From assembly GCF_900112355.1 (NCBI RefSeq), contig NZ_FOLM01000004.1, forward strand, positions 62,001-126,000: 64,000 nucleotides of DNA, read 5' to 3'. Source of the stretch: Streptomyces aidingensis. Its GTDB lineage: Bacteria > Actinomycetota > Actinomycetes > Streptomycetales > Streptomycetaceae. This document shows, one piece after another, positions 47,300 to 55,757 of this stretch (the stretch's first letter is position 1; each line of letters opens with the position of its first letter). The position numbers and the translations under genes are program-made. The notes beneath the pieces were generated by a model, which had not been told where the DNA came from, did not search any database, and saw only the letters and a program-made list of their open reading frames with translations.

Positions 47300-49066
47300 T
47301 CAGCGGCGGGTGCACAGGACGGCGTGGCGGTCCGGGGCCTCCTCCCGGGCAGGGCAGTCGTAGAGCTCCGCGATCCGGTCGCGCACCGCCTCGTCCACCA
47401 GGCCCGGCCGGAACCAGGACCGGCTGAGCACGGCGAACGGGGCCGGGTTCTCCGTCAGGCAGCGGGCGTTCTCGTCGTGCGAGGGCAGCTCGCGGATCTC
47501 CTCGATGAACCGCACCCGCTGGAGGAAGGTGGGGACCGGGTAGCGGCACTGGCCGGGCAGGCCGGTGAAGTAGACGACATCACCGAAGGCCAGATACAGC
47601 ACCGGCGCGTCCGGGTCGCCGATCTCCGCGCGCAGCAGCCGGCCCTCCGCCTCCCGCGCCTCGGTCGCCGCCCAGTAGCCGGTGTTGGTGGTGAAGAGGT
47701 CCGCCCGGCTGATCTTCTGGTGCGGCGAGCCGGGCCAGACGGTGACCGCCAGGCAGGCCACGCCCGCCAGCGCGATCAGGGAGACCGGCACCCGGAACAT
47801 CCCGGTGCCCCGGCCGCGGGACCCGCCGCGCACCGACCACAGATCCAGCAGGGCGGCGCCGAGGGCCACGGCCGCCGCGGCCCAGCCCACCTCCGGGCCG
47901 TGCAGCCGTTCCGGCAGCCGGTGGCTGACCGGTCCCCAGGCCGCCAGCAGCAGCGTCACCGTCAGCAGGGCCGCCGGCGGGCGGCGGAACTCCCGGTACC
48001 AGCGGGCCACCGCCAGGCCCCACAGCGCCGCCGCGAACACCGGCAGCACCGCGCTGTGATAAAGGAACCACTGCCCCTGGACGGTCACCGCGCCCACCGC
48101 GGCCAGGCCGATGAGCAGCGCCGGAACCGCCCGGTGCAGCCGTTCGCGCCGTCCCGGAACCCGGGCGAGAACCAGCAGCAGCACGCCGGGCAGCAGCGCC
48201 AGCACGGGGCTGACGAAGACCCGGTCGCCGAGATGCGTGGTGATCCGCTCGAAGAGATACGACGGCCGCAGGAACTCCGCCTCCAGGCCGGTGCGGTTGA
48301 TCCGGGGCATGTCGCGCACCCACTGCCACTCGTGCGAGGCCACCGCCAGGCTCAGCAGAAACAGCAGCACGGCACCGCCGGCGCCCGCCACCGCCGCCCG
48401 CACCGCGCGGGCCCGGTCGGTGCCGAAGACGACCAGCAGGGCCATCAGGGCGATGGCGGCGGTGGAGAACTTCATCATCACCGCCAGGCCCAGCGGCACC
48501 GCCGCCACCGCCGCGGCCGGCCAGGGCCGGTCGATCAGCAGCACGGCGGAGACCGCCACCACCGCCAGCAGGACCGCGGTCCACTCCGGCTGGAGAAAGT
48601 CCAGGCGCGGCGCCAGGGCCAGGGCCAGGGTGGTCATGGCGGCGGTGAGCAGGGCCTCGCCGCGCGGCAGCCTCCGGATCAGGGCGGCGTGCAGCAGCAC
48701 ACCGGCCGCCGCGCACAGCGCCAGCCCGGCCAGCCGGATGACGATCTCCCGCGTGCCGGTGGAGCCGAAGGCGAGGCCGTCCAGCGCGGCGATGAACCAG
48801 CGGTAGAACAGCGGGCGATGGGTGAACGTCTCGGCGGCCGAGAAGCCGGCGCCGTCACCGGCGCGCAGGGCGCCCAGCACATAGCGCAGATCGCCGTGCA
48901 GTTCGGCGGAGACCGCGGACCAGCCGAGCAGCGCGGCCACGGACAAAGCCGCGGCCCAGCGGGCGGCGCGGGTGGTCCGGGCCGCGCCGCGGGCCGTGGC
49001 CGGCAGCCGCAGGGCGAGGAAGCCGGAGTCCCGCCCCCGGGCGGGTGTGTGGTCGGTTCGGCCCAT
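47300..49066 (-). CDS. Polytopic GT39/ArnT-like glycosyltransferase
   Basis: A 588-residue membrane protein. The ATG at 49066 removes a 219-codon upstream frame that overlaps unrelated spacer and the antisense of the next gene. About 10-12 hydrophobic helices run from residue 35 to 440. The first loop has 'RAGDGAGFSAAETFTHRPLFYRW', placed as in lipid-linked-sugar transferases, followed by 'LAPRLDFLQPEWTAVLLAV'. The C-terminal extracellular domain has three Cys (QCRYP, NARCLTEN, YDCPAREE). It probably transfers a sugar from polyprenyl phosphate onto a cell-surface acceptor. It converges on the GT2-GtrA-FAD operon, forming one functional group. Confidence 0.78.
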   Translation of the reverse strand: MGRTDHTPARGRDSGFLALRLPATARGAARTTRAARWAAALSVAALLGWSAVSAELHGDLRYVLGALRAGDGAGFSAAETFTHRPLFYRWFIAALDGLAFGSTGTREIVIRLAGLALCAAAGVLLHAALIRRLPRGEALLTAAMTTLALALAPRLDFLQPEWTAVLLAVVAVSAVLLIDRPWPAAAVAAVPLGLAVMMKFSTAAIALMALLVVFGTDRARAVRAAVAGAGGAVLLFLLSLAVASHEWQWVRDMPRINRTGLEAEFLRPSYLFERITTHLGDRVFVSPVLALLPGVLLLVLARVPGRRERLHRAVPALLIGLAAVGAVTVQGQWFLYHSAVLPVFAAALWGLAVARWYREFRRPPAALLTVTLLLAAWGPVSHRLPERLHGPEVGWAAAAVALGAALLDLWSVRGGSRGRGTGMFRVPVSLIALAGVACLAVTVWPGSPHQKISRADLFTTNTGYWAATEAREAEGRLLRAEIGDPDAPVLYLAFGDVVYFTGLPGQCRYPVPTFLQRVRFIEEIRELPSHDENARCLTENPAPFAVLSRSWFRPGLVDEAVRDRIAELYDCPAREEAPDRHAVLCTRR

Positions 49067-49170
49067 GGGGCGGAACGTAGCACCCCCGGGGGCCGCGAGC
49101 CGGACATTCCGGGGCGGGAACGCGCCGTTCCCCCGGCCGTAACCGGCGCTTCGCCCGGCTCCGGTGAGCG

Positions 49171-49866
49171 TCAGCTCAGCCTGCGGCGGGGATCCCCGGT
49201 GCCGTCCCGGCCGTTCTCGGGGCTGTCGGGGCCGTCCGGGCCGTCGGGGTGGCGCAGGCGCAGGTAGTGGGTGTGGGACTGCTGCCGCAGCTCCAGGTCC
49301 TCCCGGACCGAGCCGGCCAGCCCGGTCAGCTCGGCGTGCAGCGCGTCGAGCTGACGGCGCAGCTCCTCCTCCGGGGACCGGGTGCCCGGCGCCAGCCGGG
49401 ACCACCAGCGGGTGCGCAGATAGCCGTCCACCGCCTCCGGGATGTCCTGCCGGATGGCGCTGCCCAGCGCATGCAGCACCCGCGCGTCCTCCGCGGTCTC
49501 CGCGGCGCCGGTCAGCCCGTCCAGCAGCCCGTCCAGTTCGCCGAGCCGGGCGGTCGCGGCGGCCGGCAGCTCCAGCCCGGCGAGATAGCCGCGCAGCACC
49601 GTCAGATCGGTGCGCAGCGCGGCCAGCACCTCCCCGGGCGGGGTGAACCGCGGCGGGCCGGGCCGCTCCGGCGGGGCGAGCAGCGCCCCGGCGGCGTACA
49701 GTGCCGCCACCACGGCCGGCCACCAGGGGCCGGTCACCCCGGCCAGGGCCAGGCCCACCCCGGCCAGTGCGCAGGCGCTGCCGGTGAGGTTCTTGCGCGA
49801 TTCGAACCAGCCGAGCGCCCGCCGCGCCCCGCCACCGCTGTCACGGGATCTGTCACTGGTAGCCAC
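49171..49866 (-). CDS. Two-helix membrane protein, last gene of the VWA operon
   Basis: A 231-residue protein. Two adjacent membrane helices lie near residues 30-65 ('ACALAGVGLALAGV', 'WWPAVVAALYAAGALLA'). A long charged helical domain follows ('LAALRTDLTVLRGYLAGLEL', 'ALGSAIRQDIPEAVDGYLRT', 'LRRQLDALHAELTGLAGSV'). The organisation resembles XpaC-like proteins found with TelA/VWA genes; that link is tentative. It overlaps the end of the VWA gene by 14 bases, so it belongs to the same transcript. The tail is Asp/Pro/Gly-rich. Confidence 0.65.
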   Translation of the reverse strand: MATSDRSRDSGGGARRALGWFESRKNLTGSACALAGVGLALAGVTGPWWPAVVAALYAAGALLAPPERPGPPRFTPPGEVLAALRTDLTVLRGYLAGLELPAAATARLGELDGLLDGLTGAAETAEDARVLHALGSAIRQDIPEAVDGYLRTRWWSRLAPGTRSPEEELRRQLDALHAELTGLAGSVREDLELRQQSHTHYLRLRHPDGPDGPDSPENGRDGTGDPRRRLS

Positions 49867-51496
49867 GGATCTCCCGGAAGGCGTCGTCGAGGGAGCCGTT
49901 CACCGCGTCGAAGACCTCCCCGCCGGTCTGCGCGGCGATGCCCTCCAGCTCCTCGGGTGCGGCATCGCCGAACAGCACGGTGAACACCGGGACGGTACGC
50001 CGTGCCGCGGGCAGCTCATTGTGGAATTCGGTGAAGTCGCCGGCGGTCGGGCCGTAGTTGCTCTCGCCGTCGGTCATCAGCACGATCGAGGTGAAGGTGC
50101 CTTCCAGGGACTCCTCGCCCAGCAGGTCGTAGGCGTCCATCAGGCTGCCGTACACATTGGTGTCGGCCAGGGTGTAGAGCCCGTCGATGGTCTCCCGGAT
50201 GCCGGCCAGCGCGGCGTCCGGGTCCGCCGGGTCCACGGTGTGGGTCTCGGTGAAGACCACGGAGGTGGAGAAGGGCATCAGGGTGACCTCCTCGCGTTCC
50301 CGGAAGGTCTCGCCCGGCGCGGTGCCGTCGGTTTCGGTCCCGGTGAGCCGGCGCAGCGCGGCCTTGAGGCCGGCCAGCCGCTCGCCCTCCATCGAGCCGG
50401 ACACGTCCAGCACATAGACGGTGCGCGAGGGCCGGCGCAACTGGCTGTCGAACGCCTCCAGCAGCCCGTCGGCGATCTCCAGCGACCCGGGGTAGGGCAG
50501 CTCGCGGCGGGCCTCGTCCGGGATCGCCTCCGCCGGGGTGACCTCGGGAATCACCGGGCGGCGCAGGGTGTCCTCGGTGAGCGCGCGCTGCGCCTCCTCC
50601 TCGCGCAGCCACTCGGCCAGGGTGCGCAGCGCGTCCCTCGCCTCGGGGGAGGCGGAGGCGAGCGTGGTCAGCGGGTAGCGGGCCGAGACCACGCCGTCGG
50701 TGGGCAGCACCACGGACAGCCCGGCGTCGTGGTCGCGGTTCAGGGAGAGCAGCACCGACTCGTAGTTGATCAGCGCGTCCACATCCGTGCGGCCGGTGAA
50801 CGCCTCGGCCAGCCAGCCGGAGGAGCCGGAGGTGAGGCGCTGCCCGGTGAAGAACTCCTCCAGACGGCCGGCCGCGTCGTCGATGTTCTCGGCGGTCAGC
50901 GCCGACTGGGCGCCGGAGAGCGCGGAGGCGACGGAGATCAGCGCGCTGTAGCCGGAGTTGGACCGGACCGGGTCGGTCATGCCGAAGGTCAGCTCGCCGT
51001 CGGCGGCGGCCCGGTGCACCTGCTCCCAGGTGACCTGGCCGGCGTCCCAGCCGAGCCGGTCCATGGCCTCCCGGCGGACGCCCAGTGCCACCGGCGAGGT
51101 TGCCACCGGGGTCTCGGAGACGATCACGTCGGCGGAGCCGGGGTGCAGCCGCAGATAGTCGTTGGTGGCCAGCCAGGCGGCGTCGTAATTCCCGGCGGCC
51201 TCGGCGTCCGCGCCGCCCTCGCCGCCGGAGGCGAGCAGCCGGCTGGCGTCCAGGGTGCCGGTCCAGGTGATCTCGGCGCGGACGCCGGTCTCCTCGGCGG
51301 CGCGCTCCAGCAGCGCGGCGGTGTCCTCCAGTTCGCTGCCGGCCAGGATGCGGACGGTGATCTCCGCCCCGCCGTTGCCGCCGCCCCCGTCGTCGCCGCC
51401 CGCGCCGCCCTGGGTGCAGGCCGCGGTCAGCAGCGCGGTGAGCGTGAGCAGCGCGGTGGCCGCCAGTGTCCGGGTGCGGTGTTCCGGGCGGCTCAT
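49853..51496 (-). CDS. Lipoprotein with solute-binding and VWA domains
   Basis: A 547-residue protein. The lipobox 'LLTAAC' (Cys27) anchors it outside the membrane, followed by a Gly-rich linker. Residues 45-335 read as a periplasmic-binding fold ('ITVRILAGSELED', 'DYDAAWLATNDY'-like region, 'FGMTDPVRSNSGYSALISV', 'DVDALINYESVLLSL'). A VWA domain follows from about 355 with the MIDAS 'YVLDVSGSMEG', a threonine near 'TLADTNVYGSL' and 'IVLMTDGESNYG'. A binding domain fused to a metal-dependent adhesion domain suggests that ligand sensing is tied to protein-protein contact at the cell surface. It is coupled to the upstream binding protein (ATGA). Confidence 0.85.
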   Translation of the reverse strand: MSRPEHRTRTLAATALLTLTALLTAACTQGGAGGDDGGGGNGGAEITVRILAGSELEDTAALLERAAEETGVRAEITWTGTLDASRLLASGGEGGADAEAAGNYDAAWLATNDYLRLHPGSADVIVSETPVATSPVALGVRREAMDRLGWDAGQVTWEQVHRAAADGELTFGMTDPVRSNSGYSALISVASALSGAQSALTAENIDDAAGRLEEFFTGQRLTSGSSGWLAEAFTGRTDVDALINYESVLLSLNRDHDAGLSVVLPTDGVVSARYPLTTLASASPEARDALRTLAEWLREEEAQRALTEDTLRRPVIPEVTPAEAIPDEARRELPYPGSLEIADGLLEAFDSQLRRPSRTVYVLDVSGSMEGERLAGLKAALRRLTGTETDGTAPGETFREREEVTLMPFSTSVVFTETHTVDPADPDAALAGIRETIDGLYTLADTNVYGSLMDAYDLLGEESLEGTFTSIVLMTDGESNYGPTAGDFTEFHNELPAARRTVPVFTVLFGDAAPEELEGIAAQTGGEVFDAVNGSLDDAFREIRGYQ

Positions 51497-52590
51497 GAGC
51501 CGGCCTCCTGTTCCCGGGCCCGCTCGGCCATGGCCCGCAGCACCGGAGAGGTGGGTGAGGGCGCCTGGCGCACCCCGGTCAGATCGTGGTTGAGATAGCC
51601 GGTGTGGCCGGCCACGGCGGCGGCGAACTCGGCGGTGGAGCCCTGCGGGCGGAAGCCGTGCCGGACCGCCAGCTCACGCAGCTCCGGATCGTTGGTCAGC
51701 AGTTCGCCCAGCTCCTTGCCCGCCTCGGTGAACGGCACCACGGTGTGGTCGCTGAACACGGTGGTGTCCGGGTAGAGCACCACCAGGTCCTCCGGCGGCT
51801 GCCGGCCGCTCAGCAGCAGATGCGCCACCTGTGATTCGTAGACCAGGACCAGCGAGTTGCCGATCCCGCTGAGGAAGTCCCGGTAGGGGGCGTCGGAGCT
51901 GGACCGCTGGGCGCCCTGCACCTGGATCAGGCGGCGCAGCAGCGGGGCGGTGCGCTCGATGGCCTCCGCGCCGTCGGCCACCCGGTCGCCGTCCGCCACA
52001 TAGGAGGCGGCGGCCAGGTATTCGGCGCCCGAGTTGGAGGTCAGCGGGTCGGTGGAGGAGATGTAGAGGGCGCCGGACAGCTCGGTGTGCGCCTCGGCGC
52101 CGGTCAGGTCCTGCCAGGTGCGTCCCTCCTCGACGGCGGTCAGGTAGGGCGCCATGCGCAGCAGTCCGCGGTGCTCGCCGTCGAGTTCGGCGATGCCGCC
52201 CGCGGCCAGCACTTCGGCGGCGGAGGCGCGGGCCATCACCACCAGCGGGGAGTAGAAGGGCCGGGCCGGGAGTTCGGTGTCGCCCAATCGCTCCCGCAGC
52301 ACATCGGCGGGGCCCTGGCTGGAGGGGAAGGCGAAGTCGTAGCCGTCGAGGCCGGCCTCCTCCATGGCCCAGGAGCCGACCGGATCGATCCGTACGGTCA
52401 GGCCGTGACCGGCGAGTTCCCGGATCACCTCCGGATCGGCGAAGAACTCGGATTTCTCGGAGCCGACCATGCCGTACACGGTCGTCGTTGCCGTGCCGTC
52501 GTCGTCGTCCGCGCCGGCTTCGCGGAGCAGCACGGCGGTCACCCCGCCGAGCAGCAGTACCGCGAGGACGATGCTCAGGATGCGTTTCAC
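51493..52590 (-). CDS. Membrane-anchored substrate-binding protein
   Basis: A 365-residue protein starting at GTG 52590. An N-terminal hydrophobic segment (ILSIVLAVLLLGGVTAVLL) with no lipobox Cys suggests a signal anchor. The binding fold shows 'TTTVYGMVGSEKSEFFADPE', 'DFAFPSSQGPADVL', 'ALYISSTDPLTSNSGAEYLA' and 'SLVLVYESQVAHLLL', paralogous in layout to the binding part of the next gene ('DPVRSNSGYSAL', 'INYESVLL'). Operon order is this gene, the VWA lipoprotein, then the two-helix protein. No ABC permease is present, so a sensing or structural role is likelier than transport. It is divergent from the Nei-type glycosylase. Confidence 0.78.
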   Translation of the reverse strand: MKRILSIVLAVLLLGGVTAVLLREAGADDDDGTATTTVYGMVGSEKSEFFADPEVIRELAGHGLTVRIDPVGSWAMEEAGLDGYDFAFPSSQGPADVLRERLGDTELPARPFYSPLVVMARASAAEVLAAGGIAELDGEHRGLLRMAPYLTAVEEGRTWQDLTGAEAHTELSGALYISSTDPLTSNSGAEYLAAASYVADGDRVADGAEAIERTAPLLRRLIQVQGAQRSSSDAPYRDFLSGIGNSLVLVYESQVAHLLLSGRQPPEDLVVLYPDTTVFSDHTVVPFTEAGKELGELLTNDPELRELAVRHGFRPQGSTAEFAAAVAGHTGYLNHDLTGVRQAPSPTSPVLRAMAERAREQEAGS

Positions 52591-52713
52591 ACCACACCAC
52601 GGTCCGTGCGGCGGTGAAATCCCGGGGGGCGCCCAGGTGACCGGAAGGTGACGGCTCGGTCCCGGAACCTCACCCTCCGCCGGGACGGCGGCGGCAGCGG
52701 CATCATGGGAGAC

Positions 52714-53535
52714 GTGCCCGAGGGTGACACGGTCCGGCAGGCCGCGCGGCGTCTGCACGCCGCGCTGGCCGGGCATCGGCTGATCCGCTCCGACCTGCGC
52801 GTCCCCCGGCTGGCCACGGCCGATCTCAGCGGGCGGACGGTGCTGGAAATCGTTCCGCGCGGCAAGCATCTGCTGGCCCGGCTGGAGGGCGGGCTGACCC
52901 TGCACTCGCATCTGCGCATGGACGGCGCCTGGCGGGTGTACCGCGCCGGCGAGCGGTGGCGGGGCGGCCCGGGGCACCAGATCCGGGCGGTGCTGTCCAC
53001 CGCCGGGCACAGCGCGGTGGGCTACCGGCTGCCGGTGCTGGAGCTGCTGCGCGGCCGGGACGAGGCGCGGGCGGTGGGCCATCTCGGGCCGGATCTGCTG
53101 GGCCCGGACTGGGACGCGGCCCGGGCGCTGCGCCGGCTGCTGGCCGATCCGGACCGCCCGCTGGGCGCCGCCCTGCTGGATCAGCGCAATCTGGCCGGGG
53201 TGGGCAATGTCTTCATGGCCGAGCTGTGTTTTCTCGCCGGGGCCACGCCGTGGCGGCCGGTCGGCGAGCTGGCGGAGCCGGAGCGGCTGGTGGCCGATGC
53301 CAAGCGGCTGCTGGAGGCCAACCGCGACCGCCCGGACCGCACCACCACCATGACCGGTCCGGCGGCGGGGCGGCGGGGCGAGCGGCTGTATGTCTACGGG
53401 CGGGCCGGCCGCCCCTGTCTGTGCTGCGGGACCCCGGTCCGCACGGCCGCCGCGCACCACGGCGAGCGCGGCCGGGAGCGTCCCGTCTACTGGTGTCCGC
53501 GGTGCCAGCGGGGCCCGGTGGGCGACGGCCGGTGA
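52714..53535 (+). CDS. nei: Nei/Fpg-family DNA glycosylase
   Basis: A 273-residue base-excision enzyme. GTG 52714, with GGGAG just upstream, gives the required N-terminus Pro2-Glu3 ('PEGDTVRQAARRL') used as nucleophile and acid. 'IVPRGKHLLARLEGGLTLHSHLRM' is the Nei-type beta strand with the conserved Lys. The H2TH region is 'LLDQRNLAGVGNVFMAELCF'. The zinc finger has 'CLCCGTPV' and 'YWCPRCQRG'. It removes oxidised pyrimidines and cuts the backbone by beta/delta elimination. It is the intact glycosylase in this window, while the HhH-GPD gene is disrupted. Confidence 0.9.
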   Translation: MPEGDTVRQAARRLHAALAGHRLIRSDLRVPRLATADLSGRTVLEIVPRGKHLLARLEGGLTLHSHLRMDGAWRVYRAGERWRGGPGHQIRAVLSTAGHSAVGYRLPVLELLRGRDEARAVGHLGPDLLGPDWDAARALRRLLADPDRPLGAALLDQRNLAGVGNVFMAELCFLAGATPWRPVGELAEPERLVADAKRLLEANRDRPDRTTTMTGPAAGRRGERLYVYGRAGRPCLCCGTPVRTAAAHHGERGRERPVYWCPRCQRGPVGDGR

Positions 53536-53610
53536 GCCCGGGAGTTCCGGGCCCGCCGGCCGCCGCCGGTCACCGTCTCACTGATCCGGCCGGTCGCCGG
53601 GCCGGCCGGC

Positions 53611-55116
53611 TCAGCGGACGGCGGCGGTGAGCTCGGGCTCGGCCTCGGGCCCGGCGCCGTCGCCGGCCGGCTGTCCGGCCGCCGCCGGGGGCAGTTCCGG
53701 CCCGGGCCTGCCGGCCCCGCCTCGGCGGAGGGTTCCGGTGAGCGCGATGGCCAGGCCCAGTACGGCGAAGCCGGTGACCGTCCACAGCGCCGGGTCGAAG
53801 CCGGCCAGCAGCGCCTCGGCGCCCTCCCGGCCGCCGCCGTTGCCGGTCAGCACGGCGGTCACCACGGCCAGCCCGATCGCCCCGCCCACCTGCACCGAGG
53901 TGTTGAGCAGGCCGCCGGCCAGTCCCTGCTCGTGGTCCGGGATGCCGGCCGTGGCCTGGATGTTGAAGGAGGCGAAGGCCAGCATGAAGCCGATGCCGAG
54001 CAGGACCATGCTGGGCAGGGTGCCCACCGCGTACGGCAGGTCGCGGTCCAGCGCCAGGAAGAGGACATAGGCGGCCAGATGTGCCGCCACGCCGCCCGCG
54101 ATGGTGCGCGCGGTGCCGAACCGGTTGATCAGCGGGTCCGTCCGCGGCGAGCCGAAGGCGACGATCAGCGCGGCCGGCAGGAAGCCCAGCGCGGTCTCCA
54201 GCGGGGACCAGTCCAGCACCGACTGGAGGTAGAGCATCAGCACGAACTGGAAGCCCAGGTAGCCGCCGAAGAACACCGCGACGCCCAGGTTGGCGCGGGC
54301 CAGCGGGCCGGAGCGCAGGATGCCCAGCCGGATCAGCGGGTGCCGGCTGCGCGACTCGATCAGCAGGAAGGCGGCGAGCAGTACCGCGGCGGCCAGGAAC
54401 TGGAGCAGGGTACGGGGCGCCGCCCAGCCGGTCTCGGGCGCCTCCACCACGGTGTAGACCAGGGTGAGCATGGCGGCGACGCCGGTCACCGCGCCGGGGA
54501 GGTCATAGCCGCCGGAGCGCCGCCGCGGCCGGGTGTCGCGGGGCAGCAGGCGGTGGGCGGCGATCAGCGCCACCAGGGCTATCGGCACCGGCAGGAAGAA
54601 GGTCCAGCGCCAGCCGACGCCGGTCAGCAGCCCGGAGAAGACCAGGCCGGCCGAGTAGCCGCTGGCGCCGAAGACGGCGAAGATGCCCAGCGCACGGTTG
54701 CGGGCCGGGCCCTCGGCGAAGGTCGTGGTGATCAGGGAGAGCGCGGCGGGCGCGGTGAAGGCGGCGGCGGCGCCCTTGACCAGGCGGCTGGCGATCAGCA
54801 GGGCGCCGTCGTCCACCAGGCCGCCGAGCAGCGAGGCGACGGTGAAGACGGCGACCGCCCAGAGGAAGACCCGGCGGCGTCCGAGCAGGTCGGCGGTGCG
54901 TCCGCCGAGCAGCAGCAGGCCGCCGTAGCTCAGGATGTAGCCGCTGACCACCCACTGGAGGGCGCTGGTGGACAGTCCCAGCTCGTCCTGGATGGAGGGC
55001 AGTGCCACGGCGACCATCGACACGTCGAGCGCGTCGAGGCCGACTACGAGGGAGACGGTGAGCAGGACGCCCCACAGCCGGGCGTCCCACGAGGTCGAGG
55101 TCGTGGAGGAACTCAT
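53611..55116 (-). CDS. DHA2-family MFS exporter, MarR-linked
   Basis: A 501-residue exporter with about 14 helices. ATG 55116 begins 'MSSSTTSTSWDARLWGVLLT'; an in-frame codon 12 residues earlier would overlap the operator region. 'VVGLDALDVSMVAVALPSI' and 'GGRTADLLGRRRVFL' (motif A) and 'GYSAGLVFSGLLTGVGWRW' (motif C region) fit drug:H+ antiporters. The C-terminal 45 residues are Pro/Ala/Glu-rich and cytoplasmic. It is divergent from a MarR regulator with 86 bases between starts, the classic repressor-exporter layout, so it is probably induced by its substrate. Confidence 0.9.
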   Translation of the reverse strand: MSSSTTSTSWDARLWGVLLTVSLVVGLDALDVSMVAVALPSIQDELGLSTSALQWVVSGYILSYGGLLLLGGRTADLLGRRRVFLWAVAVFTVASLLGGLVDDGALLIASRLVKGAAAAFTAPAALSLITTTFAEGPARNRALGIFAVFGASGYSAGLVFSGLLTGVGWRWTFFLPVPIALVALIAAHRLLPRDTRPRRRSGGYDLPGAVTGVAAMLTLVYTVVEAPETGWAAPRTLLQFLAAAVLLAAFLLIESRSRHPLIRLGILRSGPLARANLGVAVFFGGYLGFQFVLMLYLQSVLDWSPLETALGFLPAALIVAFGSPRTDPLINRFGTARTIAGGVAAHLAAYVLFLALDRDLPYAVGTLPSMVLLGIGFMLAFASFNIQATAGIPDHEQGLAGGLLNTSVQVGGAIGLAVVTAVLTGNGGGREGAEALLAGFDPALWTVTGFAVLGLAIALTGTLRRGGAGRPGPELPPAAAGQPAGDGAGPEAEPELTAAVR

Positions 55117-55130
55117 GGCCGAGACAATAC

Positions 55131-55188
55131 ATGCGCGTGCATCTAACCCCAACGCATTTAATGTGCTCGCATAAAATTCATGCGCATG
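55131..55188. promoter_or_regulatory. MarR-type operators between exporter and regulator
   Basis: CATGCGCATG (55179-55188) is a perfect palindrome, and ATGCGCGTGCAT (55131-55142) is a near-perfect one sharing the ATGCGC half-site. Both lie in the AT-richer 86-base divergent promoter region, one close to each gene, placed to repress both promoters. Confidence 0.6.
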
Positions 55189-55202
55189 TTACTCTGCCCT
55201 GC

Positions 55203-55604
55203 GTGAGCGATCTGGACGAAGGCAGACTGCTGGCGGACTGGCACACGCTGCTGGACCGCCATGCCGCGGTCTGGAACGCCCTGGAACGCGAGCTCCAGCA
55301 GCGCCACGCCATCGGGGTCAGCGAGTTCGAGGCCCTGGAGAAGCTGGCCGGCTGCTCGGTCGGCAAGTGCCGCGCCGCCGAGCTGGCCGGCGCCGTCCCG
55401 CTCAGCCAGAGCGCCGCCTCCCGGCTCACCGCCCGGCTGGAGCGCGCCGGGCTGGTGCAGCGCGCACTGTGCGAGCTGGACCGCCGCGGCGTCTTCGTGC
55501 TGCTCACCGACAAGGGCCGCCGCCTCTACGAGGAGGCCCGCCCCACCCACCGCGCCGTCCTCGCCCGCACCCTGCGGGACGACCGGGACGACCGGGACGA
55601 CTGA
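55203..55604 (+). CDS. MarR-family transcriptional regulator
   Basis: A 133-residue winged-helix repressor starting at GTG 55203. 'IGVSEFEALEKLAG' precedes the HTH 'AELAGAVPLSQSAASRLTARLERAGLV', and the wing is 'LCELDRRGVFVLLTDKGRRL'. Cys residues at 'LAGCSVGKC' could make it thiol-responsive, which is speculative. The Asp/Arg tail (DDRDDRDD) is low complexity. It is divergent from and likely controls the MFS exporter. It is followed by dhaK in the same direction after 153 bases. Confidence 0.9.
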   Translation: MSDLDEGRLLADWHTLLDRHAAVWNALERELQQRHAIGVSEFEALEKLAGCSVGKCRAAELAGAVPLSQSAASRLTARLERAGLVQRALCELDRRGVFVLLTDKGRRLYEEARPTHRAVLARTLRDDRDDRDD

Positions 55605-55757
55605 CCGGCGCCCGGGTCCGCACCCGGGCGAAGAGCCCTTCCGGCGTCACCCGCTGCCCCGTGCGGTTTGCCGATGGGCCGGGGTGGGCGCAGCATGAAA
55701 GCCCGCAGGGCGCGGGCCGCTCCGTCCACGACGGCACTCGGGGAAGGGAGGCTCGAC

